From Benincasa hispida (lineage: Eukaryota > Streptophyta > Magnoliopsida > Cucurbitales > Cucurbitaceae), in the NCBI RefSeq assembly GCF_009727055.1, contig NC_052359.1, positions 7,904,418 to 7,968,417 on the forward strand: a DNA stretch of 64,000 nt. The letters are read 5' to 3'. The notes under the pieces are model-generated. The model had not been told where the DNA came from. It did no database searches and worked only from the letters and a program-made list of their open reading frames with translations. Shown one piece after another: positions 54,646 to 64,000 of the stretch (position 1 is its first letter; each line of letters starts with the position of its first letter). The translations under genes were made by a program, and so were the position numbers.

Positions 54646-56071
54646 TGTAACATATAAAATGATTTGCAAGAATTTCTAAGTATGAATGATGCGTTGATGC
54701 TTTGATTCGTTTATGTAGTTGTAACGCGTTGGTGCATTATAGATGTGTAACAGAACGCACGACACTCCACTATTTGAGGTTCAAGTTTTCCTAAATCAGA
54801 CCCAAGTATAAATCCAATTTAGGTTCCTGGTAAGTCCAGGGTCGAACTCAGGGATTCAGGTTAAGCTAACGCATAGCTATTGTAGGGGTTTCCTAAATGT
54901 ATGAAGAAATGTGTTATTTACACTAAGGTGTTGTGCTTGTGCAAGAAGATACAAAAGAGTTGAGTAGTGAGTGATGGATCATGCGAAAATGGATTTTAAT
55001 GTAAGTGGTATGCGTCGATCTAAGATGAATGTACACGAACTAGAATGTGATGAACAAGATGATTTGTTTATCTTTGTTTATGCGTTAGACTTTATTCAAC
55101 ATTTCTCAATGCGAATAACATACAAAACCTATTTCTAGGATGCATGCATCAAACACAGGATGCAATAAACACCAGTAAGTCTATCTCTAGATGTACTAGG
55201 CGTTCTACTTGATGCGGGCTTATTTATTCTCTCGAATAGTCTAAACTAAAGATGCTTTTACCAATTGATCAAGTTGGCTTAAGCGTTTGACATGAAATTT
55301 TTCATGAAGTATAGATGCATCCAACATAAACAAGAAATAAACAATGGCAAAGTGTGATGTATCAAATATATGAATTTATAAAGAAGCAGATTGTCTTTAC
55401 AAAAGCAATATTTAATCAGATAAAATGAAAGCGATAAATGAGATGAAAGGAACTGAGTCAAGCCGCAGAGTACAATCTCTTGTATCTCTTTGGCTCAATT
55501 CTAGTTGTGTACAATCACTTGTATAAGAGTTGGACAAAGTGTCTCTCTCCAACTCGGCTTCCTCCGCTCCTTGATCAGCGGGGATGGTGGTTCTCTTCCC
55601 TTCTGATCTTCTTAGCACCACAGAACAGCTTTTAAAGATATACAACTATGACTACACTAATACAGAAAGTGAGAATCTTGAAATTTCTTCTGAACTTCGA
55701 ACTCTGGAGGGATTTCATCTATTTATAGGCGTTGGTCATCTCCAGCTTGGTGATGGGCAGCATTAAAGTCCATGCCCTGGTCAGCCGCCTGACACTCAGA
55801 AGCTTTTCAGACGCCACCTGCTGCAGGTGCCCATACTTGCAAGTGGTGATTTGACACAAACAACCTGAATCAATGAATCTTCTCTACGTTGAATCCCCAT
55901 GCGTTAGAACTTTGCCTGTGACACTTCTTAATCATGCGTTAGCTTCTTGTTGAAATCCTGCAATATAACGCGTTAGTGCCACAGTATTTAGTAATAAACA
56001 TTCTTTTGCATGAGTTTGGTAATGTTTGAGTAATTCCATGTGTTTCTTCTAAAAATAAGGAGAATTTATCA
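54646..56071 (-). repeat. C3 3' LTR
   Basis: It begins TGTAACATATAAAATG and ends GGAGAATTTATCA. In sense it starts TGATAAATTC, close to the TGATAACTT start of C1/C2. It contains GGTCGAACTCAGGGATT near 54840 and a TATA box (TATTTATA at 55720-55727). It is divergent from C1/C2, and both ends are set by the TG/CA rule and the neighbouring 3' region. Confidence 0.65.
55720..55727 (-). promoter_or_regulatory. TATA box of C3 LTR
   Basis: TATAAATA in sense in the context GCCTATAAATAGATG, at the same relative place as in C1 and C2. Confidence 0.55.
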
Positions 56072-57300
56072 TTAAAAACCTTAGTTGTCCTTAAGCATTC
56101 CATAAATAATTCTTTGTTATCTCCCTTGTCTTTAGTGTATAGAGTTTGCCTCTCATCATATTCAATTATAAGCTTGAGACAAGAGTTTGGAAAATGTAAC
56201 AGAGATTGACTCTTTTCTAAAAGGAATAATGTTTAGTTCCAGGTGCAGTAAGTCTTTTATCAACAACTCCTTTCGTTTCTCAAAATATTCCAGGTTTTTC
56301 TAAACCAGCAATGCGTTAGATGCTCTTTTTAAGATAGATGCCGGATAACAAGAAAAAATTTATGAATTTTCAATTACCCATGCGTTGTTCTAGGTATCCC
56401 ACTTTCGTTTTGGCTTGCCGCCATGGGTGTCATGCGAGCATCCAACTACGGGTGAGAATCCTTCACAACTAAACTCATATCTATTATTCATGCGTTTCAA
56501 GACACAACTTCTTTAGACTAGATAGAGGAGTTTTATGGGACGTATTGGTCTAGGAGACTTAACTTCGTTTTGGGTTGCCCCCACGGGTGTCATGTGAGCA
56601 TTCCAACTACGACTAAGTGCCTGTTCCAACTTTTTTAAACTCATGCCACTTTTGAAGTAGTAATGACAGAGGAGTTGCGTTTAACATTTTTCTATTTTGT
56701 TCCCTTTATTTTTGATGTATTCAGTTAATACGTCTAAACTCGGATTTCCTTCATCCCCAAATTTGGAGATGAGCTAAATCCTCATTGCTAAAAGAGAAAC
56801 AAAATTTCGAAAAGGCTTTGAGAATTCCAAAAGGAGTTTTGAATTAAAGCTTGCATGCGTTAGAAAGAAAACATGTAGTCTTTTTAGAGAAGTTCAAGCT
56901 TTGTTGATTTTCCTAACGCCTACTCTGTACTTATAGATTTCACATTGTTGATATCATTGAGGTAAGGCAAAGCACAAGACTAGAAAATAGCTAAAGAACA
57001 AAAAAAGTATGTTAAGGTCAAACGCAAGGAAAAAAATGATAGAAATTTTTCATTCATTTTCATAAAATAACATGAAATAAACAAACAAGTCAAACAAATA
57101 CAAAAGATCATCAAATAAATCAAAATAAAAAATAACCAACACCCCAAAACTTTATTGTGCTGGCGCGTCATCCCTGCGTTCTTCTACAAGGTCTTCATCT
57201 ATAAAGCGTAAAGGGTTTCTAAGATGAGCAGGTAGTAGAGGCAGGGCAAACATTCCAACCAATACCTGATTAATGTACTACATTGTATAAACAAATTGGT
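56072..57300 (-). other. C3 3' untranslated region with duplicated conserved box
   Basis: Two copies of the box (CATGGGTGTCATGCGAGCAT near 56432 and CACGGGTGTCATGTGAGCAT near 56582) match the single C2 copy near 19312. CATCCCCAAATTTGGAGA at about 56753 resembles the polypurine-like repeat of C2. There is no credible ORF. Confidence 0.65.
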
Positions 57301-57324
57301 CTTGCATCCTTCTTGTTTGCTGCC

Positions 57325-59072
57325 TTAAGTAATCTCTTGAACCCTGTTTTTTTGCTGAAGACCTTCGATGGACGCGACCAATGGTTTGAGCTGATCACTA
57401 ATGAAAGTTTTCAACTCTTCAATGTTAGTGCTGCGTTGAGGTGGTGCTAGCTCTTCACTTCTTCCAACTGGGTCTTCAAAATTTACTGCGTTACTCGAAC
57501 CTAACCCAGTTGGTTCAAAAATAGTTGGAGAAGGCACAAAATTGGGAATTGGAATTTGTGAGGGCGAAAGAAGTGAACAAGGGATGTCTTGATCTATATA
57601 AGTAGGCTCTTGGTGCTTGGATCAAGACTCTCTTCTGGCAGGGCTACTAGTGAGTTTTGGAGAGCGAGGTTTAGGGTTGGCCACGCTTCTTCATCCGTAA
57701 GTTTAAGCCTTGCTTTGTAATCTTCATGCTCTGAAGCTTCATCGTTGTGTTCAACTATCTGGATGCATCTTCTTTTGGGGGCGCTTTTAGATGATCGAGG
57801 TCTAGTTTCCACTTCTTTGGGAGGTAAGGCAGGCTGATGCGGCGAACCGCAAAGTAAACGCATGATTAACTTGATGTCCATCAGACCGTCGATCTCTTCA
57901 TGATCATCCCCCAGAGGGATGCCCCCGCGTTCACATAGTGCACAGATCAGCCATGGAAAATAAAGTTGTCCTCTTTTTTTGGTTTTGGTGGCTTTGATCT
58001 GATCCCTTATTATTCTCCCAACATCTAAAGGGATGCACTGCATGATACAATAGGTAGTCAAGATGCGTTCTTTCGACAATGTTTCATCGTGCGTTGTAGG
58101 CATGATGCTTCTCTTAATCAGATAATACCATAGATTCGTGTCTGGGTTTAGATTCCTGGAAGCTAACATCTTTACTCCATTCTTTGACATTTGCCATTTG
58201 CTTCTAGGCCTGGCTACCACTCTTAACGCATCTTCAATTTGGCTCGGCGTTGGTTGTTCCAAGATGCGGTTGCCTTCTGCTTCCGGATTACTCGCGATGT
58301 TGAACACTTCATTGATCTTATCGACTGAGAAGCGCACCAATACTCCATAAACAAATGTTGTATTCTTCTTCATGTCAAACTCACTATTGTAGAACTGTAG
58401 ACAAGGTTGGGCCAAATTCTTGTGTGCTCAACGCAGAACTGACCCCAACCCATTGCGTCTATGGTTTCAGTTATGTATGCTGGCAGTGGGTGGCATTTGG
58501 GAAACAAACCTTTCTCTACAAGAATATCATTAAATTGATGCTTCCTTCCCGTGGTCTTTTTAGGTAACGTGTCGGTTACCTTGCGTTTGCCCGCCGCATG
58601 TTCCCTGGCTTTCCGCGCTAGCTCTCTCAATTCGTTCTCAAATTCGCTTTGGAGAGCTGACTTCCTTTGCCCCTACCTTACAGGCTGATAATCTTCCAAT
58701 TCCTTTTCTAACGCATTGTGCCTTGAGCAGCTCCCACGCGTTGCATCCTCAGGACCGGATGCTGACTGCTCATTTTCTTCCTCCAAGATTATTTTTCTCT
58801 TTCTTGTCACTCTCTTTGCTTTTGAGGGCCCTTCATTCACGTTATTTTGGCGTGATTGTGACGCGTCTGGACCAAATCCCCTTTCTTCTTCTTCTTCTTC
58901 TTCTAATTCTACTTCGAGCATCATTGCGTAGCGCTCTGCTTCATCCAAGTCAAGTGATGCGTTAGGTGGGTCGGAACACATCACTTTCTCTTCTTTTTGG
59001 CCTTGATTCAGGCTTGCCAAGATAGCTCCAAACACTTCTTGCTCGTCTCGTCGAGCCAATTTCACCAATTCT
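57325..59072 (-). pseudogene. C3 env-position ORF (putative plant transposon protein)
   Basis: Sense order: 59068-58673 is an acidic domain (VELEEEEEEERGFG) ending in a basic KAKRVTRKRKIILEEENE. 58630-58370 has RELARKAREHAAGKRKV and LFPKCHPLPAYITETIDAMG. 58415-57594 is the core (NIASNPEAEGNRILEQPTPS, LWYYLIKRSIMPTTHDETLS, CIMQCIPLDVGRIIRDQI, WLICALCERGGIPLGDD). 57537-57325 is the tail. Breaks near 58400, 58670 and 57570 separate the parts, and the N gap cuts the start. It is the same family as C2 20096-22218. From memory it matches the domain called putative plant transposon protein. I see no membrane segment, so an envelope role is not supported. Confidence 0.72.
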
Positions 59073-59926
59073 NNNNNNNNNNNNNNNNNNNNNNNNNNNN
59101 NNNNNNNNNNNNNNNNNNNNNNNNNNNNNNNNNNNNNNNNNNNNNNNNNNNNNNNNNNNNNNNNNNNNNNNNNNNNNNNNNNNNNNNNNNNNNNNNNNNN
59201 NNNNNNNNNNNNNNNNNNNNNNNNNNNNNNNNNNNNNNNNNNNNNNNNNNNNNNNNNNNNNNNNNNNNNNNNNNNNNNNNNNNNNNNNNNNNNNNNNNNN
59301 NNNNNNNNNNNNNNNNNNNNNNNNNNNNNNNNNNNNNNNNNNNNNNNNNNNNNNNNNNNNNNNNNNNNNNNNNNNNNNNNNNNNNNNNNNNNNNNNNNNN
59401 NNNNNNNNNNNNNNNNNNNNNNNNNNNNNNNNNNNNNNNNNNNNNNNNNNNNNNNNNNNNNNNNNNNNNNNNNNNNNNNNNNNNNNNNNNNNNNNNNNNN
59501 NNNNNNNNNNNNNNNNNNNNNNNNNNNNNNNNNNNNNNNNNNNNNNNNNNNNNNNNNNNNNNNNNNNNNNNNNNNNNNNNNNNNNNNNNNNNNNNNNNNN
59601 NNNNNNNNNNNNNNNNNNNNNNNNNNNNNNNNNNNNNNNNNNNNNNNNNNNNNNNNNNNNNNNNNNNNNNNNNNNNNNNNNNNNNNNNNNNNNNNNNNNN
59701 NNNNNNNNNNNNNNNNNNNNNNNNNNNNNNNNNNNNNNNNNNNNNNNNNNNNNNNNNNNNNNNNNNNNNNNNNNNNNNNNNNNNNNNNNNNNNNNNNNNN
59801 NNNNNNNNNNNNNNNNNNNNNNNNNNNNNNNNNNNNNNNNNNNNNNNNNNNNNNNNNNNNNNNNNNNNNNNNNNNNNNNNNNNNNNNNNNNNNNNNNNNN
59901 NNNNNNNNNNNNNNNNNNNNNNNNNN
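59073..59926. other. assembly gap, 854 N
   Basis: Unsequenced. It falls between integrase and the start of the env-position ORF of C3. The long open frames across it are artefacts of N. Confidence 0.99.
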
Positions 59927-60191
59927 TTCAAGGTTACACTCTGATTGCCAGATCTCTCTTCTCTACGCATCTGTTATTCCCATCCCAATTATACACAACT
60001 TTTTTTTAAAAAAAACAAGTAAATCTCTAACTATGAAGGCAATAACAATGAACAATCAATCTTAAAACACAGACAAACAAACAAACAAACTCAAACGGAT
60101 TGGTAAAATACATAATGCAAAAAGAACAAGGAAAGAGGAAGCATCTCTGGAATATATGTCGATGCGAATGCAGGGATGCTTCGACGCGGCC
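59927..60191 (-). other. spacer downstream of C3 integrase
   Basis: A/C-rich sequence with an ACAAACAAACAAACAAAC run (about 60072-60090). It is noncoding as far as can be seen, between the integrase stop and the gap. Confidence 0.5.
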
Positions 60192-61307
60192 TCAGCTGGC
60201 TTCGCGTAGTGCGAGATATGACTTTTGATGTTCTATGCCATCTTCAAAGTATGGCTTCACTCTTTGGCCATTTACTTTGAACGCGTTTGTGCCATCCTCC
60301 CGCGTTAATTTTACCGCTCCATGGGAAAAGACCGTTTTAATAATGAATGGACCTGACCACTTTGATTTTAATTTCCCTGGAAATAAACACAATCGTGAAT
60401 TGAATAATAAAATTTTTTGTCGAACAACAAACTCTTTCTTACTAATGTGTTGGTCATGCCAACGCTTTGTCTTCTCCTTGTAGAGCTTGTTGTTCTCGTA
60501 TGCGTTCAATCGCCACGCCTCAAGCTCATTGAGCTGAAGTTTGCGTTGAGCGCCCACGGCATCCAAGTTCAAATTTAGCTTCCTAACTGCCCAAAAATCT
60601 TTGTGCTCCAACTCTAAGGGTAAGCGACAAGCTTTTTCAAATACTAAAGAGTATGAAGACATACCTATGGGGGTCTTGTAGGTAGTCCTGCAGGCCCAGA
60701 GTGCTTCATCCAGCCTCTGTGCCCAGTCTTTCCGCGATGCGTTGACAACTTTCTCCAAGATAGATTTTATTTCCTGATTGGATATCTTAGCTTGATCGTT
60801 CGTTTGTGGGTGGTAAACGGTACCGATCTTATGCCTAACATTATATTAGGCAAGAAATTTAGAAATGATGCGATTAATGAAATGCGTAACTTCGTCACAT
60901 ATCGGGGCTCTTGGCGTTCCAAAGCGTGTGAAGATGTTCTTGGTAAGAAACTTAGAAACAGTGGATGCATCATTTCTGGCACAAGCTACTGCTTCTACCC
61001 ACTTTGATACATAGTCTACTGCAAGTAGGATATATTGTTGACCGCAGGACAAGGGAAAAAGTCCCATAAAGTCAGTGCCCCAAACATTAAATAATTCCAC
61101 TTCAAGAATATTATTTAAGGGCTTTGCGACCCTTGATGAGATATTCCCGGTGTGTTGGTAGGGTCACATTTACGAACATACTCCCTCACGTCTTTGAAAA
61201 TGGTGGGCTAGAAGTATCTGCTTTGAAGGATCTTCGCAGCGGCTCTTTGCCCACAAAAATGCCCTTCGTAAAGAGAGTCATGACACTCAACCAAGATGCG
61301 TTGTGTC
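60192..61307 (-). pseudogene. C3 integrase
   Basis: In sense: the zinc-binding H2C2 part (about 61300-61130: ECHDSLYEGHFCGQRAAAKI, then CDPTNTPG, where the second Cys of the pair is lost), then the core at 61100-60846 with GTDFMG (first Asp) and ICDEVTHF (second Asp). The third motif near 60800 reads NDQAKISNQEIKSIL, with Lys where the catalytic Glu should be. The C-terminal stretch 60758-60192 (LDEALWACRTTYKTPIGMSS, LFPGKLKSKWSGPFIIKT, KVNGQRVKPYF) is open for 188 codons and typical of Athila-like integrases. Frameshifts separate the three parts. Confidence 0.88.
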
Positions 61308-61312
61308 TCTTC

Positions 61313-62805
61313 TATTGGCTTTTTGGCCCTTAATCTCAAATTACTTAATTTTAGTTAATTAATTAATCAATGTTTTGATGATAACAAACTCAATTTTTAA
61401 TTACTGAAAATCTTAGTGTTTTAATATGTCCATAGCGTAGAGCTCAGAACAACGATTCCAACACCTTTTAAATCACTCAAATCGGAGCTAAAACGAAGAC
61501 GATATGACCGAAACAAGTCTATAGAGAAAATACCGTGGTGGATGACATGGCATAACCAGACCATTTGCATGTAGACATATGCAGCATATTGGTTGAATGG
61601 TGGATCATTAAAAGATTAATATATGATGGACTTTTGATTTTTGGATTTATTTAAAATTTAAAAAAAATGAAATTTAAAAGGAAAATAAATTTAATATTAT
61701 TTTATGTTTGTGTCTAACAGTTAGTTTTTTTACACATGGTATGTTTTTTATTTTTGAAATGACTTTAAAAACAATGAATTTAAAAATAAAATGAATTAAA
61801 AGGAAAAATGAATTTAATATTATTTTCTGTTTGTGTCTAACGGTTAGTTTTTTATTTTTGGATTAACTTTAAAGAGAATGAATTTAAAAAGAAAATGAAC
61901 TAAAAGGAAAATAAGTTTAATATTATTTTCTGTTTGTGTCTAACGGCTAGTTTTTGACACATGGTATGTTTTTTTATTTTTTGGATTAATTTTTTTTAAA
62001 AAAATGAATTTCAAAAGAAAAGGAATTTAATATTATATTCTGTTTATATCTAAAGACTAGTTTAGTTTAAAATCTCTACCGTTGATTTTTCTTTTCCAAA
62101 ATCCAATGGCCCAAATTAATTGTGGTTTCTAAAAATTTTTCCATCTCTATATAAACCATCTTTCTCTCCAAATTTTAAACCAACAAATTTTACATTTCAT
62201 AATCCTCCAAAACTCAAAAGTTCCATTGTTGCTCTCTCTAAGTTCCGAATATTTTTTTCTTTTCATCTTATTCCTGAGAGAGTGTTATTGTATTGTGAGG
62301 ATAAACTTGTTGAGTGCTTAAACTTGTAAATCCAGTCTAGTGAGAGTTGTATTGTATTCTTAAAAAATTCCAACATTTGTAACGGTTTGATCTTAAACCG
62401 TGGAAAGGATTGGGTTTGCTCTTGAACCCGTAAAAGGAGCGGTGGTGTAACAGTTGGGCTCTAATCCGTGGAAAGAGTCAGAAAGATTTTATTCAAATTC
62501 CCAAGAGGCGCTTGTGGAGTGGAGTAGGTCAAGTTTGACCGAACCACTATAAAAATTACGGTGTCTTCTTCTCTAACTCTTTCCTTTTTTTTTTTGTAAT
62601 TAATTTAAGTAATTTATTGTATGTTTTAGTTTATTCTTATTTATTTGCTAAAATTTGATAGAATTATCATATTTTTGTCATCTTATTTTTCTTATTATTT
62701 ATAAAAAGTGTATTAATTAGTTTAATTGGATTAATTTAGAAAAAAAAAAAAGCTTAATTAAACCCTATTCACCCTCCCCCCAAGGGTTGCCATATTGATC
62801 CAACA
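61313..62805 (+). mobile_element. E: solo LTR inside C3 pol, TSD TCTTC
   Basis: It is bounded by TCTTC at 61308-61312 and 62806-62810. It starts TATTGGCTTTTTGG (TGTTGG with one change) and ends TTGATCCAACA. At 1493 bp it has a TATA box at 62147-62157 and lacks coding sequence, PBS and polypurine tract. The stretches TTGAACCCGTAAAAGGAGCG and CACCCTCCCCCCAAGGGTTG near its end look like a widespread plant Copia LTR from memory. It splits C3 pol between RNase H (CIPKED) and integrase (EETQRILVECH). Confidence 0.88.
62147..62157 (+). promoter_or_regulatory. TATA box of solo LTR E
   Basis: CTATATAAACC in plus orientation, about 830 bp into the LTR, with pyrimidine-rich CTTTCTCTCC just downstream. 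Confidence 0.58.
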
Positions 62806-62810
62806 TCTTC

Positions 62811-63495
62811 CTTCGGAATGCATCGACGCATTATGGAGTCGGGGCCTTGTTTATAGAGAAACGGTTCAAACCAAAAATAAAATTTGTTGTCAGGTACTAA
62901 CCATTTCTTTTGCTAAGAGTTGAAGTTCCCAGGGAATTGCTTGGTAGTTAAGTAATTAACTATGTTTGCGTACCAAGGTTCCCTGCCTTTAACTCTGAAC
63001 AGGCTTTCATCAGGAAATGCGTCTTTGATTTCACTTTCTTGATCTTGTATTTCCTGATTTTCTAACCTGGATAGGTGGTCAACCACCTGGTTCTCAGTTC
63101 TCTTTCTGTCCTGAATATCAAGGTCAAATTCTTGTAATAGCAGCACCCATCTTATTAATCTTGGTTTTGCATCCTTTTTACTCATCAGGAACTTTATAGT
63201 CGAGTGATCCGTATAGATGGTGGCTGACGCACCAACTAAATAAGATCTAAACTTCTCGATGCCAAACACTATAGCCAACATTTCTTTTTCTGTGGTCGTG
63301 TAGTGTTCCTGAGAGTCATTCAGTGTCTTGGACGCGTAAGAGATGAGATGTATCAAATTTCGCTTCTTCTGCCCTAACATTGTTCCTACTGCAACATCAC
63401 TCACGCTGCACATAAGAATAAAACACTGCATCCAATCCAGTGCTATTAGTATCGAAGCTGTGGTCAACACATATTTCAATGTTTCAAATGCGTCA
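62811..63495 (-). pseudogene. C3 RNase H domain
   Basis: The 188-codon stretch 63479-62913 has [18 protein letters not shown], where the first catalytic Asp (normally in CDASD) is replaced by Ser. [18 protein letters not shown] (catalytic Glu) and [13 protein letters not shown] (Asp) remain. The connection [10 protein letters not shown] and [10 protein letters not shown] leads toward integrase, interrupted by E. It would degrade the RNA strand during reverse transcription, but the missing Asp and the stops at 62913 and 63496-63498 make it inactive. Confidence 0.87.
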
Positions 63496-63497
63496 CA

Positions 63498-64000
63498 CTA
63501 GTCTTCATTGAAATTGTAGGGCCGGTTCGCCTCTAGTAATGTGCTCAGAGGTGGCGCAATTTGAGAAAATCCTCTAACGAACCTTCGATAGAAGCCATCA
63601 TGCCTTAGAAAACTTCGTAGAGCTTTAACATTTGATGGTGGTGGAAGTTTAGCTATGATATCTATCTTGGCTTCATCAACTTCCAACCCAGCTTTACATA
63701 TTTTGTGGCCTAAAACAATTCCTTCCATCACCATGAAGTGACATTTTTCCCAATTCAGTACAAGGTTTGTTTCCTCGCATCGAGCGAGGACGGTCTCCAA
63801 GTTATCTAGGCATGATTGGAATGAGTCTCCAAAGACTAAGAAATCGTCCATGAAGACTTCGACGGTCTTTTCTAAGAAGTCAGAGAAGATTGCCATCATA
63901 CACCTTTGGAATGTTCCAGGTGCGTTGCATAGCCCAAAGGGCATGCGTCTAAACGCGAACGTTCCAAAGGGACAGGTGAATGTTGTCTTTTCCTGATCTT
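63498..64000 (-). pseudogene. C3 reverse transcriptase, C-terminal part
   Basis: The open frame continues to the window edge: TTFTCPFGTFAFRRMPFGLC, NAPGTFQRCMMAIFSDFLEK, TVEVFMDDFLVFGDSF (catalytic FxDD, intact), then GIVLGHKICKAGLEVDEAKI and PPPSNVKALRSFL of the thumb/connection. It ends in a TAG at 63496-63498, where RNase H should follow in frame. The palm active site is intact in this part, but the premature stop and the lesions downstream make a functional polyprotein unlikely. The N-terminal half lies beyond 64000. Confidence 0.9.

Larger units (their letters stand above)
54646..64000 (-). mobile_element. C3: large Athila-like Gypsy element, 3' part
   Basis: In sense from the window edge it runs RT (64000-63498), RNase H (63495-62811), solo LTR E, integrase (61307-60192), assembly gap, env-position ORF (59072-57325), 3' untranslated region and 3' LTR (56071-54646). 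The gene order is Gypsy (integrase after RNase H), and the extra ORF sits in the Athila env position. Gag, protease and the 5' LTR lie beyond 64000. Stops and lost active-site residues show that it is inactive. Confidence 0.85.

Noticed and set aside
58997..59970. Long open frames spanning the gap on both strands
   Set aside because: They are open only because N bases contain no stop codons.

Overview
This is a stretch of plant nuclear heterochromatin, most likely from a dicot. From memory of similar gag-pol proteins I would guess a cucurbit, but nothing here proves it. I find no intact host gene. Almost every recognisable coding segment is a decayed LTR-retrotransposon of the Ty1/Copia or Ty3/Gypsy (Athila-like) type, and most lie on the minus strand. 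LTR ends (TG...CA), primer binding sites, target-site duplications (TSDs) and interrupted reading frames let the nesting be worked out directly.

Layout. 1-483 is AT-rich and unassigned. 484-1330 is an LTR fragment with a minisatellite. 1331-7501 is Copia-1 (minus; partial RT, IN, PR, gag, leader, 5' LTR). 7502-11550 is a second, very decayed Copia (Copia-W). 11551-38691 is one Athila-like Gypsy element (G1, minus). Its gag-protease frame is split by a 23.2 kb Copia (Copia-B, 12157-35403, TSD ACCTG). Copia-B in turn contains a one-LTR Athila-like insertion (C1, TSD TATAC), a rearranged Athila-like element (C2), a solo LTR (D1, TSD GTTTG) and an LTR of a sister Copia subfamily (A2). 38692-42721 is a short-LTR Copia (Copia-F) interrupted by a plus-strand solo LTR (A1).

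42722-49432 is the only stretch not dominated by LTR elements. It holds one exon-like fragment of a plant mobile domain (PMD) protein, an AT-rich tandem repeat, a long hairpin, a MITE-like foldback and a tRNA-like sequence. 49433-53768 is a second Athila-like element (G2, plus) whose 5' LTR holds a solo LTR (D2). 53769-54615 is a truncated Copia LTR. 54646-64000 is a large Athila-like element (C3, minus) running off the right edge. In element order it carries RT, RNase H, integrase, an extra ORF in the env position and the 3' LTR. A solo LTR (E, TSD TCTTC) splits its pol, and an 854-base N gap interrupts it.

All elements look dead: stops, frameshifts and lost catalytic residues are everywhere, many of them C-to-T or G-to-A changes expected of methylated DNA. 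The most interesting signals are the env-position ORF shared by C2 and C3, a conserved noncoding box and repeated polypurine-tract-like 16-mers in their 3' regions, and clusters of family-specific short palindromes in the LTRs and leaders. Two single-N joins flanked by exact 83 and 88 bp duplications look like assembly artefacts.
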